NCBI GenBank assembly: GCA_015061335.1
Contig: SUWT01000002.1
Span: 25,229 to 89,228, forward strand
DNA from: Lentimicrobiaceae bacterium
GTDB taxonomy: Bacteria; Bacteroidota; Bacteroidia; Bacteroidales; F082
Direction: 5' to 3'
Length of the DNA stretch: 64,000 nucleotides
This document shows, in pieces, positions 1 to 9,538 of the stretch (position 1 is its first letter; each line of letters begins with the position of its first letter). A program made the translations under genes and the position numbers. A model generated the notes under the pieces. It ran no database searches. It was not told the DNA's origin and was given only the letters and a program-made list of their open reading frames with translations.

Positions 1-1100
1 ACCTGCTCGTAATAGCTGGTCCACGCAATGTCTGGTGATAAAGCATTACGTCCAACCCAGAAACTATAAAAATACTGCTGCATAGTTTGAATGTCGTCAG
101 TCTTGATAAGACTTAATGCGTATTCTCTTTCAATCTGTGATGAAATAGCCTCTAATGTTCTGATATATTCTCTTATAGTGTCAATGTTGTCAATATTACC
201 AGAAAATACCTTCGATGGATCAATAGATGCTAAAGCAAGAGCGTCAATCTGATAGTTTGAATTACTTCTCTGGAAGAAAAACTGATTGTAACCTATAATG
301 TCATTATTTCTGTCTCGTGCCTCAAGTACTAGATAATAGTTGCCAGATGGAAGATTGCTGATGTCAATAGTATTGATAATTACCTCCGTGTCTTTAACAT
401 TCATTCTCTTGCTGAAAAAATGATTGTCAACTCTGGTATTGCTTTCAAAGGTCATGATATATGTGTTGAGAAGGTATTTCTCATTCTCACCTAAAGCCTT
501 TTTGCTATTATAAATCTCAGCATAGAACGTCAATCTGTTCAATGACTCAGGATAATATGGCATGATCATAGGAATAAGATCAAAACCATTTTTTGAGTAT
601 GCATTCACAGTCTCGGTAGGCATATAGTCTTCAAGGGCTATTATACTGGAAAAACAGATGTTTTCAGGGAAATCAACAATGACATTCTCTTCTACCTTCA
701 AAGGATTCTTATTGATGTTGTTGGCATCTTCTATGTTAACTTCCATTGTGTATTCGCCATTTGCTAATGAATAACGTTGTACATCCATGAAGAAACCGCT
801 GATGTTTGCTGTGTCGGCGACCTTTGGACTTACTACAACATATTTGTCATAATTTTTGATTGATTCACCTTGTTTAAATAATACCGTCACATTAATTGAG
901 GCTTCATATTGTCCATCCTGATCCATGGTATATACCAAACTGCTACAGTCAAAGGTAATATATGTTTCTAAATAAGGTGTACTGCCTTCTTCTGTAATAT
1001 TAAATGTTCCGTATGAAATATAGGAATTAATATTCTTTTGCTGGGCTTTAACTTGTAAAGCGATAAATGCTAAAAAACAAAATGCTAATAATTTTTTCAT
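1..1100 (-). CDS. GWxTD domain-containing protein (partial, 3' end outside window)
   Basis: Reverse-strand reading from ATG at 1098-1100 gives MKKLLAFCFLAFIALQVKAQQ (signal peptide) and runs open to the window edge; the end 'QQYFYSFWVGRNALSPDIAWTSYYEQ' resembles the start of the Bacteroidota GWxTD domain. Confidence 0.65.
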   Translation of the reverse strand, partial: MKKLLAFCFLAFIALQVKAQQKNINSYISYGTFNITEEGSTPYLETYITFDCSSLVYTMDQDGQYEASINVTVLFKQGESIKNYDKYVVVSPKVADTANISGFFMDVQRYSLANGEYTMEVNIEDANNINKNPLKVEENVIVDFPENICFSSIIALEDYMPTETVNAYSKNGFDLIPMIMPYYPESLNRLTFYAEIYNSKKALGENEKYLLNTYIMTFESNTRVDNHFFSKRMNVKDTEVIINTIDISNLPSGNYYLVLEARDRNNDIIGYNQFFFQRSNSNYQIDALALASIDPSKVFSGNIDNIDTIREYIRTLEAISSQIEREYALSLIKTDDIQTMQQYFYSFWVGRNALSPDIAWTSYYEQ

Positions 1101-1249
1101 CTGTCTAATTTTTTCTTTGTTAAAAATCACGATGCAAAATTACATAATGTTTAGCTTCTGTCAAGTTTTTTTGGCTTGTTTTTTATGGAAATTTATGGAA
1201 GAAATTTTTATAAATTAATGTAAATCAGTATTATACAAAAATGCTTTCC

Positions 1250-2830
1250 CTAGAAATTCGATTTTATATAATCTAATAAGAATTGACCTAAATTGTCCTC
1301 AATGTTGAAGATGTCTTTTAATTTATTGCTTCTTTTATTTGTTGCACTATATGTTAATCCTAACAAAACCGCTATTTCAGTGTCGCTAAAATCCATTATG
1401 AATAGTATCAAGAACTTAATATCACTATTGGTGATACCTTCAAATTCATTCTTTAGATTTCCAATAAAATTAGGAAAACTTTCATTAAATGTTTTTGTTA
1501 AGATAATGAGTTCGTTGTTTGATATCGCATATTTACTATGCTCATTAACATTCTTAATCATAATGGTTTTGCCATCTAAAGAATGTTTTATCTTATTATA
1601 TATGTTGCTTTCGCAAAAAAGTTTGTATGAGGTCTCAAAATCATTCTCATTCTCAATGCTTTCTAATTTCTTAGAAATATCTTTTATGATTTTCTCCTTC
1701 TTCTTAATATTAATTTGACTATCTCTAATTGCTTCCTCTGCTTCAGAAATTTTTTTGCGATAATTCTTTCTGTTGGTGATAAATAAATAAACTACTATTA
1801 TAATGGTTATTGTAGAGAATATTAAAGCGATTTTATTATACTTGCTATTTTTATCTATTATGATCTCTTCGTTGATATTAGTGTCATATATATTTTCCAA
1901 ATCAAGTTTTAGGGGTGTCCGTCTGATTTCAGAAGAATTGCTTTGTGCCTGGTGTTGAATGTATATTAGTTCGTTTTCATTGTCTTTCAAGTTAAAATAA
2001 GCCTCAGCTAATTTCTCGGATGCCATCAGTTTTTCTTGAATATTACCATTGTCAAAACAGAATTTCAGATGGGGTAGGGCTGACTCATAATTTCTTTCAT
2101 AGAAATACTTAGTACCTATCACTGAATGATAATCATAATCTTGTATAATAGTGTTAAAATGATTCTCGAATATGGAATCTGCTATATTGTAATCGTTTAA
2201 TTCATATAGAGTTACAAGTTTATTGTCGATAATTTTTCTATAGATGTTTTTAGGAATATTATCATATTCTTCTGCCATTTCAAAATAAATCATAGCAATG
2301 TCTGGAATATGATTGTATCTGTATAGTTTTCCAATTTTTATAAGCATATTCAGAGATTTTTCTATATTTTCGGCTTTCTTGTAATCAGAGAGAGACTTGT
2401 CATATAATTCAGCCGTTTGCTTGAATATGTTTAATTCATTATATAGGTCACCGAGACGTTCAAAGACTTCAGCTCGGAATTGATAGTCGTATTTTTTAAT
2501 GTTTTTTTTCTGGGAAAGATAAAGATTTATATAATGTAAAGCTTTATAATAACTCTCAGCAGATTGAAAGAACTGTTCGGAAGAATGCTTGTTGGCTGCG
2601 TTTATATAATGAATTTGTGATATTTTTTTATTAATTTCTATGTTTTTGTGATATTTTTTGGCACACTCTTCTGCAATAATGATGCTATTTTCACTTATTG
2701 TATCCATGTTTGAATCTGTAATGTTCAAAATAGTATCACAATACGATCTTGATATCCTATCACATGATGATGATGTTATTGATATGATTATCAGAGATAT
2801 AATGCTAATATATTTAAAAATTCTTCTCAT
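1250..2830 (-). CDS. TPR-repeat membrane-anchored regulator with C-terminal HTH (LuxR-like)
   Basis: 526 aa; lipoprotein-like N-terminus, TPR-like helices, TM segment 'IALIFSTITIIIVVYLFI', C-terminal 'GITNSDIKFLILFIMDFSDTEIAVLLGLTYSATNKRSNKLKDIF' HTH. Confidence 0.7.
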   Translation of the reverse strand: MRRIFKYISIISLIIISITSSSCDRISRSYCDTILNITDSNMDTISENSIIIAEECAKKYHKNIEINKKISQIHYINAANKHSSEQFFQSAESYYKALHYINLYLSQKKNIKKYDYQFRAEVFERLGDLYNELNIFKQTAELYDKSLSDYKKAENIEKSLNMLIKIGKLYRYNHIPDIAMIYFEMAEEYDNIPKNIYRKIIDNKLVTLYELNDYNIADSIFENHFNTIIQDYDYHSVIGTKYFYERNYESALPHLKFCFDNGNIQEKLMASEKLAEAYFNLKDNENELIYIQHQAQSNSSEIRRTPLKLDLENIYDTNINEEIIIDKNSKYNKIALIFSTITIIIVVYLFITNRKNYRKKISEAEEAIRDSQINIKKKEKIIKDISKKLESIENENDFETSYKLFCESNIYNKIKHSLDGKTIMIKNVNEHSKYAISNNELIILTKTFNESFPNFIGNLKNEFEGITNSDIKFLILFIMDFSDTEIAVLLGLTYSATNKRSNKLKDIFNIEDNLGQFLLDYIKSNF

Positions 2831-2863
2831 TTGCGATTACAAAAATACTGCTTTTATTTGGTG

Positions 2864-2896
2864 TTTTTAAAAAAAAATTTTTTTTTTTAAAAAAAA
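2864..2896. repeat. Alternating homopolymer tract T5-A9-T11-A8
   Basis: Direct reading: TTTTTAAAAAAAAATTTTTTTTTTTAAAAAAAA between the TPR regulator and tRNA-Ser. Confidence 0.9.
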
Positions 2897-2919
2897 GCTT
2901 GCATAAAACAAAAAAATTG

Positions 2920-2927
2920 TATCTTTG
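2920..2927 (+). promoter_or_regulatory. Bacteroidota -7 box TATCTTTG upstream of tRNA-Ser(UGA)
   Basis: TTG at 2899-2901, 18-nt spacer, TATCTTTG immediately upstream of the tRNA; matches the TTTG/TAnnTTTG consensus. Confidence 0.7.
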
Positions 2928-2931
2928 CAGC

Positions 2932-3016
2932 GGAGAAATGGCAGAGTGGTCGATCGCGGCGGTCTTGAAAACCGTTGTACAGCAATGTACCGGGGGTTCG
3001 AATCCCTCTTTCTCCG
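2932..3016 (+). tRNA. tRNA-Ser (TGA anticodon)
   Basis: 85 nt; GGAGAAA...TTTCTCC acceptor stem, long variable arm, GGTTCGAATCC T-loop, CTTGAAA anticodon loop. Confidence 0.95.
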
Positions 3017-3024
3017 CGGAGATG

Positions 3025-3048
3025 AAGCGACTGCAAAGTCGCTTTTGT
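3025..3048 (+). terminator. Intrinsic terminator after tRNA-Ser(UGA)
   Basis: AAGCGACT-GCAA-AGTCGCTT followed by a T-rich run. Confidence 0.7.
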
Positions 3049-3071
3049 TCTTTAAGAAAGATTTTGAAATA

Positions 3072-3158
3072 GGAGAGATGCCAGAGTGGTCGAATGGGGC
3101 GGTCTCGAAAACCGTTGACCGCATCAGCGGTCCGAGGGTTCGAATCCCTCTCTCTCCG
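3072..3158 (+). tRNA. tRNA-Ser (CGA anticodon)
   Basis: 87 nt; GGAGAGA/TCTCTCC acceptor stem, long variable arm, CTCGAAA anticodon loop. Confidence 0.95.
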
Positions 3159-3159
3159 C

Positions 3160-3188
3160 AAAGACGAAGCATTTGCTCCGTCTTTTTT
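3160..3188 (+). terminator. Intrinsic terminator after tRNA-Ser(CGA)
   Basis: AAAGACG-AAGCATTTGCTC-CGTCTTTTTT. Confidence 0.65.
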
Positions 3189-3218
3189 ATTATATGTAAT
3201 TCATAGAATTATCTTACT

Positions 3219-3833
3219 ATGCAAGAAATCAATCCAAAAGAAACAAGTCGTGCTTTCGCTTTTGATATGTGGATGTCATCGCCAATGCCAATGGTAACTC
3301 TTACAAAAACATTTGACATCACTCATATTTATAAAATAAGTAGAAGAAAGAAAGTGAAATTTAATGCGCTTTTATGTTGGTGTATCGCTAAGGCTGCAAG
3401 TCAAATTGAGGAATTTTACATTCTACCTGTATGCGGCTCTATGTATAAATACGACCGTATAGCTGTAAATGTTATTGTTAATAATAAAAAAGGTGGAATT
3501 AATTCATGTGATATTCTTTATACAGATGATTTCAATAGATTTGTTGCTGATTATGTTAATTTAACAACGAGTGTAAGTGATTCCTGTGAAAGCATTTTTA
3601 ATGAAGATGCTATGATAGTCGGTACTTCTGCGATGATCGCAACAGAACTAGATAGCATAGTGAATCAATATACAGATAAGTTTCTAAACCCAATGGTGAT
3701 GTGGGGAAGATATCGTAAGTCTTTGTTTAAGGTGTCTTTGCCAATCTCTTTCCAATTTCATCATGTACAAATGGATGGAGGTCATGCGGCAAAATTTTTA
3801 GATTTATTACAGAAAACTATAATGTCTTTATGA
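3219..3833 (+). CDS. CatA-like O-acetyltransferase (chloramphenicol acetyltransferase family fold)
   Basis: 204 aa; C-terminal 'FQFHHVQMDGGHAAKFLDLLQ' matches the HHxxxDG catalytic motif of CAT/E2 acyltransferases. Confidence 0.8.
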   Translation: MQEINPKETSRAFAFDMWMSSPMPMVTLTKTFDITHIYKISRRKKVKFNALLCWCIAKAASQIEEFYILPVCGSMYKYDRIAVNVIVNNKKGGINSCDILYTDDFNRFVADYVNLTTSVSDSCESIFNEDAMIVGTSAMIATELDSIVNQYTDKFLNPMVMWGRYRKSLFKVSLPISFQFHHVQMDGGHAAKFLDLLQKTIMSL

Positions 3834-3866
3834 TGTTTATGTTATCTTTGTTCAAAATATATTTAT

Positions 3867-4553
3867 ATGAACGAGAATAATAATTTATCTAATAAATATA
3901 CACTTGCGGAAGAAGTCGCTAATACAATCTCTCATGTCGTAGGTCTTATAATGAGCATAGTTGTATGTTTATTGTTTTTATTTAAAGCTTATCAATCAAC
4001 AGATACTATATCCATCGTTAGTTTATGGATATATTTTTTCGGTGTGGCTAGCTCTTATTTGGCGTCATCATTATACCACGCATGTCCGTCAAAAAATGAA
4101 GGTACAAAATTATTATTAAGAAAATTTGATCATGCAGCTATATATTGGCATATTGCCAGTAGTTACACTCCAATAACATTAATAGCAATGTATAAATTCG
4201 GTGTGACAGGATGGGCGTTTTCCATATTTTCTCTTGTATGGCTTTGTGCGATAATTGGGACAGTATTGACATTTAGAAAAATTAAATCACACAGCTATTT
4301 CAAAACGGTGTGTTATGTTATGATGGGACTATTAATTCTTATTGCATTTAAACCATTTTATGAAAGTGTTGGTGTGAAAATAGTTATGCTTGTAGTTCTT
4401 GAAGGTGTTAGTTATATTATAGGTGCTGTATTATATAGCTTTAAGAAAATCAAATATATACATTCAGTATTCCATATCTTTGTTGTTTTTGGAGATGTGT
4501 TCCATATGTTAGCGGTATGGAAGATTTTGCAGATGTATCTTCTTGTATCTTAA
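3867..4553 (+). CDS. trhA: Hemolysin III family (PAQR-type) membrane protein
   Basis: 228 aa; '[22 protein letters not shown]' and '[11 protein letters not shown]...[20 protein letters not shown]' are typical HlyIII motifs. Confidence 0.88.
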   Translation: MNENNNLSNKYTLAEEVANTISHVVGLIMSIVVCLLFLFKAYQSTDTISIVSLWIYFFGVASSYLASSLYHACPSKNEGTKLLLRKFDHAAIYWHIASSYTPITLIAMYKFGVTGWAFSIFSLVWLCAIIGTVLTFRKIKSHSYFKTVCYVMMGLLILIAFKPFYESVGVKIVMLVVLEGVSYIIGAVLYSFKKIKYIHSVFHIFVVFGDVFHMLAVWKILQMYLLVS

Positions 4554-4613
4554 TGATATATATAAAAAATAAAAATATTTTCTCCAATATGTAGGTACAG
4601 AAGAAAAAAATTG

Positions 4614-4621
4614 TATTTTTG
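4614..4621 (+). promoter_or_regulatory. Bacteroidota -7 box TATTTTTG upstream of second tRNA-Ser(UGA) copy
   Basis: TATTTTTG 5 nt upstream of the tRNA, same placement as copy 1. Confidence 0.6.
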
Positions 4622-4625
4622 CAGT

Positions 4626-4710
4626 GGAGAAATGGCAGAGTGGTCGATCGCGGCGGTCTTGAAAACCGTTGTACAGCAATGTACCGGGGGTTCGAATCCC
4701 TCTTTCTCCG
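4626..4710 (+). tRNA. tRNA-Ser (TGA anticodon), second copy
   Basis: 85 nt, identical by eye to 2932-3016. Confidence 0.95.
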
Positions 4711-4742
4711 CCAAAAATGACTTCTTGAATAAGTCCATAATA

Positions 4743-4776
4743 AAAAAAGCTGAGGTTTCTTAATCTCAGCTTTTTT
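4743..4776. terminator. Bidirectional intrinsic terminator
   Basis: AAAAAAGCTGAG-GTTTCTTAAT-CTCAGCTTTTTT between the convergent tRNA and outer-membrane-protein genes. Confidence 0.8.
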
Positions 4777-4791
4777 ATTGATGTTTTGTTT

Positions 4792-5658
4792 TTATTCCAG
4801 TGATCTCTCTGCTTTTCGGAGAGCTCTTTCTTCTTGTTTTCTGAGTTTCTTCAGTTTCTTATCTATAGATTTTTGGTGAATCTTTGGATTATCGCCACGG
4901 AATACATATTCGTCTCTTATATACTCACTTCTGTCCTCGTTAAAGACATAGATCAATCTGGCTGTTACAGTGTTGTTGTATTGTTCTCGAGTACAGTCGT
5001 ATTCTCCGTTTACAAGGTAGAAATCTCGTGTTCTGATTTTAGCCATAGAATATTGAAAACGAACTCCAAGTTTTAATCTGTCATAAATTCTAATTTTTAA
5101 ATCACCTAAAAAACAGAAATCATTAAGATTATATTTATCCTCTCCAGTGTAAGATAAATTGACATTGGTAAGTTTACCATGTTCATATTCTTTCAATCCG
5201 ATAAGACGACCGTATGAGAATCCAATACCTATTGAGGCTAATTGCTTGTCGCTGAAGTAAAAAATAAGAGGCACTTCCAAATAATTCATATAAAGATCGT
5301 AGGCTCCTGTAACAGGATCTTTCTCATCACTGACAAAATATCCGTCATACCCCAAGCCAGTAGTAAAATACGTATTATTGTTGTTGTCAACATATTGAGC
5401 TCTTTGATGAGAGCCTTTCTGATCAAAAACGACCTCTAATGCGATGTCGAAATTGAAATTATTTTTTTTATATATAGGGACAATCGCTCCTAAACCTCCA
5501 TGAAATCCTAATCTACGATAACCGTATGCCTGATCACCATCGACTTGAGATAGATTTAATCCCATAAATGCTTCTCCCTTTACGATTTGTGCCTTTGACT
5601 CTATTGATAAAAATGACAAAATAGCACCTAAAACAAATATTGTAAGTATCTTTTTCAT
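4792..5658 (-). CDS. Outer membrane beta-barrel (PorT-like/OMP_b-brl) protein
   Basis: 288 aa; signal peptide ending SKAQ, alternating aromatic beta-strands, basic C-terminal tail. Confidence 0.55.
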   Translation of the reverse strand: MKKILTIFVLGAILSFLSIESKAQIVKGEAFMGLNLSQVDGDQAYGYRRLGFHGGLGAIVPIYKKNNFNFDIALEVVFDQKGSHQRAQYVDNNNNTYFTTGLGYDGYFVSDEKDPVTGAYDLYMNYLEVPLIFYFSDKQLASIGIGFSYGRLIGLKEYEHGKLTNVNLSYTGEDKYNLNDFCFLGDLKIRIYDRLKLGVRFQYSMAKIRTRDFYLVNGEYDCTREQYNNTVTARLIYVFNEDRSEYIRDEYVFRGDNPKIHQKSIDKKLKKLRKQEERALRKAERSLE

Positions 5659-5683
5659 GGTATTATAACGATGATAAACACAT

Positions 5684-7834
5684 TTAATTATTTATTATGA
5701 TATTTTTCATGCTAAGACTGATTCTTTTTCTTTCGATATCAACCTCAGTTACTGTTACTTTTACTTTCTGATTAAGTTTTACAATTTCATTGGGATCCTT
5801 GATGTATTGATTTGACATCTGACTGATATGTACAAGCCCGTCTTGGTGTACGCCTATATCTACAAAACAACCGAATGCTGTTATGTTAGTTACAATACCA
5901 TAGAGCTGCATTCCTATTTTAAGGTCATTCATTGTACGAACATCTTTGCTAAACTCAAATACCTCAAAACTCTTACGAGGATCGCGACCAGGTTTTTCTA
6001 GTTCGTTTATAATGTCGTTTATTGTTTCAATGCCAACCCCACTTTCTATAAATTCAGTCGGTTTTATTTTAGAGATAAGTTCTTTATTTCCAATAAGATC
6101 TTTGACATTTACATCGAGTTTCTTAGCCATTTTTTCAACAATATGATAACTTTCGGGGTGAACGGCACTGGCATCTAGTGGTTGTGATGCTCCGTGTATT
6201 CTTAAGAATCCTGCACATTGTTCATAAGCTTTTTCTCCTAGACGAGGTACTTTAAGTAATTGTTTGCGACTAGAGAAGCCACCGTTTTCATTACGATATT
6301 TGACAATATTACTCGCCAATTGAGGACCGACGCCACTTACGTATGATAAAAGCTGCTCGCTTGCGGAGTTAAGTTCAACTCCAACAGCATTTACGCAGCT
6401 TTCCACAACATGAGCTAGCTCTTCTGTAAGGAGTTTCTGGTTAACATCATGTTGATATTGTCCCACACCTATTGATTTAGGGTCTATTTTTACCAATTCT
6501 GCAAGCGGATCCATCAAACGACGACCTATGCTTACGGCTCCTCTAACAGTGATGTCATAATCAGGAAATTCATCTCTTGCTACTTTAGATGCTGAATATA
6601 TTGATGCTCCACTTTCATTAACCATAACCGCTGTGATGTCGCGATCGAAGGCGATACCATGGATGAAATCCTCTGTTTCACGTCCTGCTGTGCCATTGCC
6701 GATAGCTATCACGTCTATTTTATATGCATTGACAAGTGATCTTATTTTGTTGGATGCTTGCCGTATTTGTGATTGTGGCGGATGAGGGAATATTGTCTCA
6801 TTATGTAATAAAGCTCCATATTCATTGAGTATAACGACTTTACATCCTGTTCTAAAACCTGGGTCAAGGGCTAGAACTCTTTTCTGTCCTATAGGTGCCG
6901 CCAATAAGAGTTGTCGTAGATTCTCAGCAAACACTTTTACTGCTACTTCATCTGCTTTTTCTTTATACATGGCACGAATCTCAGTCTCTAATGATGGCTC
7001 TAGAAGTCGTTTCCATGCATCATCGATAGCGTCTTGAACCAAATCGGTAGAGGAATTGTCAGCCTTTAGGAAAATGTTATCCAAAGTCTTTAAAGCGTCT
7101 TCATCGTTTATTCGGAGTTTGACTTTAAGAAAACCTTCTTGTTCTGCGCGAAACATGGCTAGAATACGGTGTGATGGAGCCTCGTTAATAGGCTCTTTCC
7201 AATCAAAATATTGTTGGTATGTCTTTGCGTCAACTTCTTTGTCCTTAACAACGGAAGATGTTATTATACCATCCTGATGATATATTTTACGGATCAAGTT
7301 TCTTCCTTTGATATTTTCAGAAACCCATTCGGCCATAATATCACAAGCTCCTTTTAATGCATCTTTAACGTTCTCAACGCCTTTTTCAATATTAATATAT
7401 TTTTCAGCCATGGCATCAACATCGTCATGGCTTTGCGACATTATCAGTTTGGCAAGAGGTTCCAATCCTTTTTGACGTGCTATCTCCGCTCTTGTTTTTC
7501 TTTTTGGCTTATATGGTAAATATAAATCTTCAACGTCTTGTAATGTCTTGGCATTCCTAATGTTATTTTCCAAGTCCGGAGTTAGCTTTTCTTGCTCAGC
7601 AATGGATTTTAATACGAATTCTTTTCTCTTTTCCAGCTCTTCCAGTTGTTCTATTCTTTTTTGTATAGCAGCAACGACTTCTTCATTCATTGTGTTTGTC
7701 ATTTCCTTGCGGTAACGTGCTATAAATGGAACGGTACAACCATCATTCAAAAGCATTATTACATTTGATGCTATAGTTTGTGTTATTGAAAATTCTTTTG
7801 CTATCTGATTGCTGAAAATAATATTCTCACTCAT
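5684..7834 (-). CDS. tex: Tex family RNA-binding transcription accessory protein
   Basis: 716 aa; 'FIARYRKEMT', 'LALDPGFRTGCKVVILN', 'IGNGTAGRETE', HhH and C-terminal S1 domain. Confidence 0.95.
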   Translation of the reverse strand: MSENIIFSNQIAKEFSITQTIASNVIMLLNDGCTVPFIARYRKEMTNTMNEEVVAAIQKRIEQLEELEKRKEFVLKSIAEQEKLTPDLENNIRNAKTLQDVEDLYLPYKPKRKTRAEIARQKGLEPLAKLIMSQSHDDVDAMAEKYINIEKGVENVKDALKGACDIMAEWVSENIKGRNLIRKIYHQDGIITSSVVKDKEVDAKTYQQYFDWKEPINEAPSHRILAMFRAEQEGFLKVKLRINDEDALKTLDNIFLKADNSSTDLVQDAIDDAWKRLLEPSLETEIRAMYKEKADEVAVKVFAENLRQLLLAAPIGQKRVLALDPGFRTGCKVVILNEYGALLHNETIFPHPPQSQIRQASNKIRSLVNAYKIDVIAIGNGTAGRETEDFIHGIAFDRDITAVMVNESGASIYSASKVARDEFPDYDITVRGAVSIGRRLMDPLAELVKIDPKSIGVGQYQHDVNQKLLTEELAHVVESCVNAVGVELNSASEQLLSYVSGVGPQLASNIVKYRNENGGFSSRKQLLKVPRLGEKAYEQCAGFLRIHGASQPLDASAVHPESYHIVEKMAKKLDVNVKDLIGNKELISKIKPTEFIESGVGIETINDIINELEKPGRDPRKSFEVFEFSKDVRTMNDLKIGMQLYGIVTNITAFGCFVDIGVHQDGLVHISQMSNQYIKDPNEIVKLNQKVKVTVTEVDIERKRISLSMKNIIINN

Positions 7835-7864
7835 AATATTTCTTTAAAATGCAAATATAATAAT

Positions 7865-8632
7865 TTATTGCCATATCTTCCATGCGGCTTCAGCTTGTTC
7901 ATACAACATCTTCATCCCATTGAATGTCGGTATCCCCATTTTAATTCCATTTTTCAGGAAAATGGTTTCTAAAGGATTGTAAATCAAATCTATGAAAATA
8001 TTGTGAGCTTCTATAGTAGAGTAAGGAAGATCTATATAATTTTCTGTGTCTGGAAACATTCCGACAGGTGTGGTATTTATGATGATCGAATATGGATAAA
8101 AACCCTTGTCATATACCTCAAAATATCCGATATCACGACATGTTCTTGGATTTCTACTGACAATTTTAAAAGGAATATTCTCCTGATTTAAGACAAATTG
8201 CACAGCCTTAGATGCTCCTCCGCTACCAAAAATAAGAGCCTCTCTTTTATCTTTGATGCTCTCATGGAAATTCTTACACTGTTTGACATCATCAAACAAT
8301 GCTTTGAATCCAATAACATCAGTATTATAGCCTTTAAGATGCCTTTTCTCATCAATCTTAACGGTATTGACAGCTCCTACTTCTTTTGCATTATCATCAA
8401 GAGAATCCAAATAAGGTATAATACTTTCCTTATAAGGGATCGTGACATTAAATCCACTTAGACTTTTATTGTTTTCAATAATATCTAAGAGGTTTTTAAT
8501 ATCTTGAATCTCAATATTTTGATAAGAATAATTGAGTCCTAGATCAGAAAATTTCTTGTTAAAAAAAACTTTCGAGAAGGAATGACTTAGATTTCTTCCG
8601 ACTAATCCGTATATCTTATCAAAATTATACAT
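7865..8632 (-). CDS. aroE: Shikimate dehydrogenase
   Basis: 255 aa; 'YGLVGRNLSHSFSKVFFNKKF', 'GFNVTIPYKE', 'GAVNTVKI', 'NTTPVGMFP'. Confidence 0.93.
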   Translation of the reverse strand: MYNFDKIYGLVGRNLSHSFSKVFFNKKFSDLGLNYSYQNIEIQDIKNLLDIIENNKSLSGFNVTIPYKESIIPYLDSLDDNAKEVGAVNTVKIDEKRHLKGYNTDVIGFKALFDDVKQCKNFHESIKDKREALIFGSGGASKAVQFVLNQENIPFKIVSRNPRTCRDIGYFEVYDKGFYPYSIIINTTPVGMFPDTENYIDLPYSTIEAHNIFIDLIYNPLETIFLKNGIKMGIPTFNGMKMLYEQAEAAWKIWQ

Positions 8633-8641
8633 GCTAAAGAA

Positions 8642-9538
8642 TTATGCCTTATTTTTTGCCATTTTCTCAGTCAAGATAATAATGCCTGCACCTATTAACA
8701 GGATTACTAATGCGATGGCGAATTCAATGTTCATTTCAGGGAAATAATAGCTATAACCCGTTACTTTTTCCTCGCTGCCGAAATAAGTTATGATCTCATT
8801 TTTCCAAGGATATATAATAGGCATGCTGCCTAGGATGAAGCCTGTTAGAACAGAAATAGTTATATCACGATAATTCTTAAATATCCATGATAATAGATGA
8901 GAGAATGCGAGAAGACCAACAACGCCACCTATTGCTACAGGTATTAATATTTTAAGATTCAAATCATTAACTGCATCGATCATAATAAGCTGATAATTAC
9001 CCATTAAGACGAGTACAAAAGAGCCTGAAAGACCTGGTAAGATCATGCTGCATGTTGCTACAGCACCACATATTAAAAGATAAATTAGATTGCTGTTTTC
9101 TTTTGCAGGAGTTCCGAATGCAATATAAACTGCTATTGCTGTTCCAATTATAAATGCAATTATTGTTTTTATATTTACCTTTTCAATGGTAATTCCTACA
9201 TAATATATTGAAACCAATATCATTCCGAAGAAAAATGACCAAAGATAGATAGGATATTGTGCGAATAAGAAATCGAAAACTTTTGCTATTGTTAAAATTG
9301 CGGTAATGACTCCCAAACCTATAGATACTAAAAACCAAAAGTCAGTATGTTTTATGAAACCTTTAATATCACCTTTGAAAATTAATTTCAATGCTGTGAG
9401 GTTGAATGATTTTAGAGCATTGATTAAACGCTCAAAGATTCCTGTGATAAGTGCTATTGTACCACCAGAAACGCCTGGAATTACGTTGGCTGTGCCAACA
9501 GCTATTCCTTTAAAGAAATTTGCCAAGTATTGATTCAT
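8642..9538 (-). CDS. DUF368 membrane protein (undecaprenyl-phosphate translocase family)
   Basis: 298 aa; 'GIAVGTANVIPGVSGGTIALITGIFERLI' and 'MILPGLSGSFVLVLMGNY' are DUF368 hallmarks. Confidence 0.88.
   Translation of the reverse strand: MNQYLANFFKGIAVGTANVIPGVSGGTIALITGIFERLINALKSFNLTALKLIFKGDIKGFIKHTDFWFLVSIGLGVITAILTIAKVFDFLFAQYPIYLWSFFFGMILVSIYYVGITIEKVNIKTIIAFIIGTAIAVYIAFGTPAKENSNLIYLLICGAVATCSMILPGLSGSFVLVLMGNYQLIMIDAVNDLNLKILIPVAIGGVVGLLAFSHLLSWIFKNYRDITISVLTGFILGSMPIIYPWKNEIITYFGSEEKVTGYSYYFPEMNIEFAIALVILLIGAGIIILTEKMAKNKA

Noticed and set aside
2814-3297. Several 67-115 aa ORFs across 2814-3297, both strands
   Set aside because: They are translations through tRNA-Ser genes (e.g. 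'RRERDSNPR', 'EGFEPPVHC' artefacts).
3219-3833. Calling the CatA-like gene a chloramphenicol resistance determinant
   Set aside because: The HHxxxDG motif supports the acyltransferase family only; substrate cannot be inferred from sequence here.
4550-4738. 62-aa minus-strand ORF
   Set aside because: Antisense of the second tRNA-Ser(UGA) copy.
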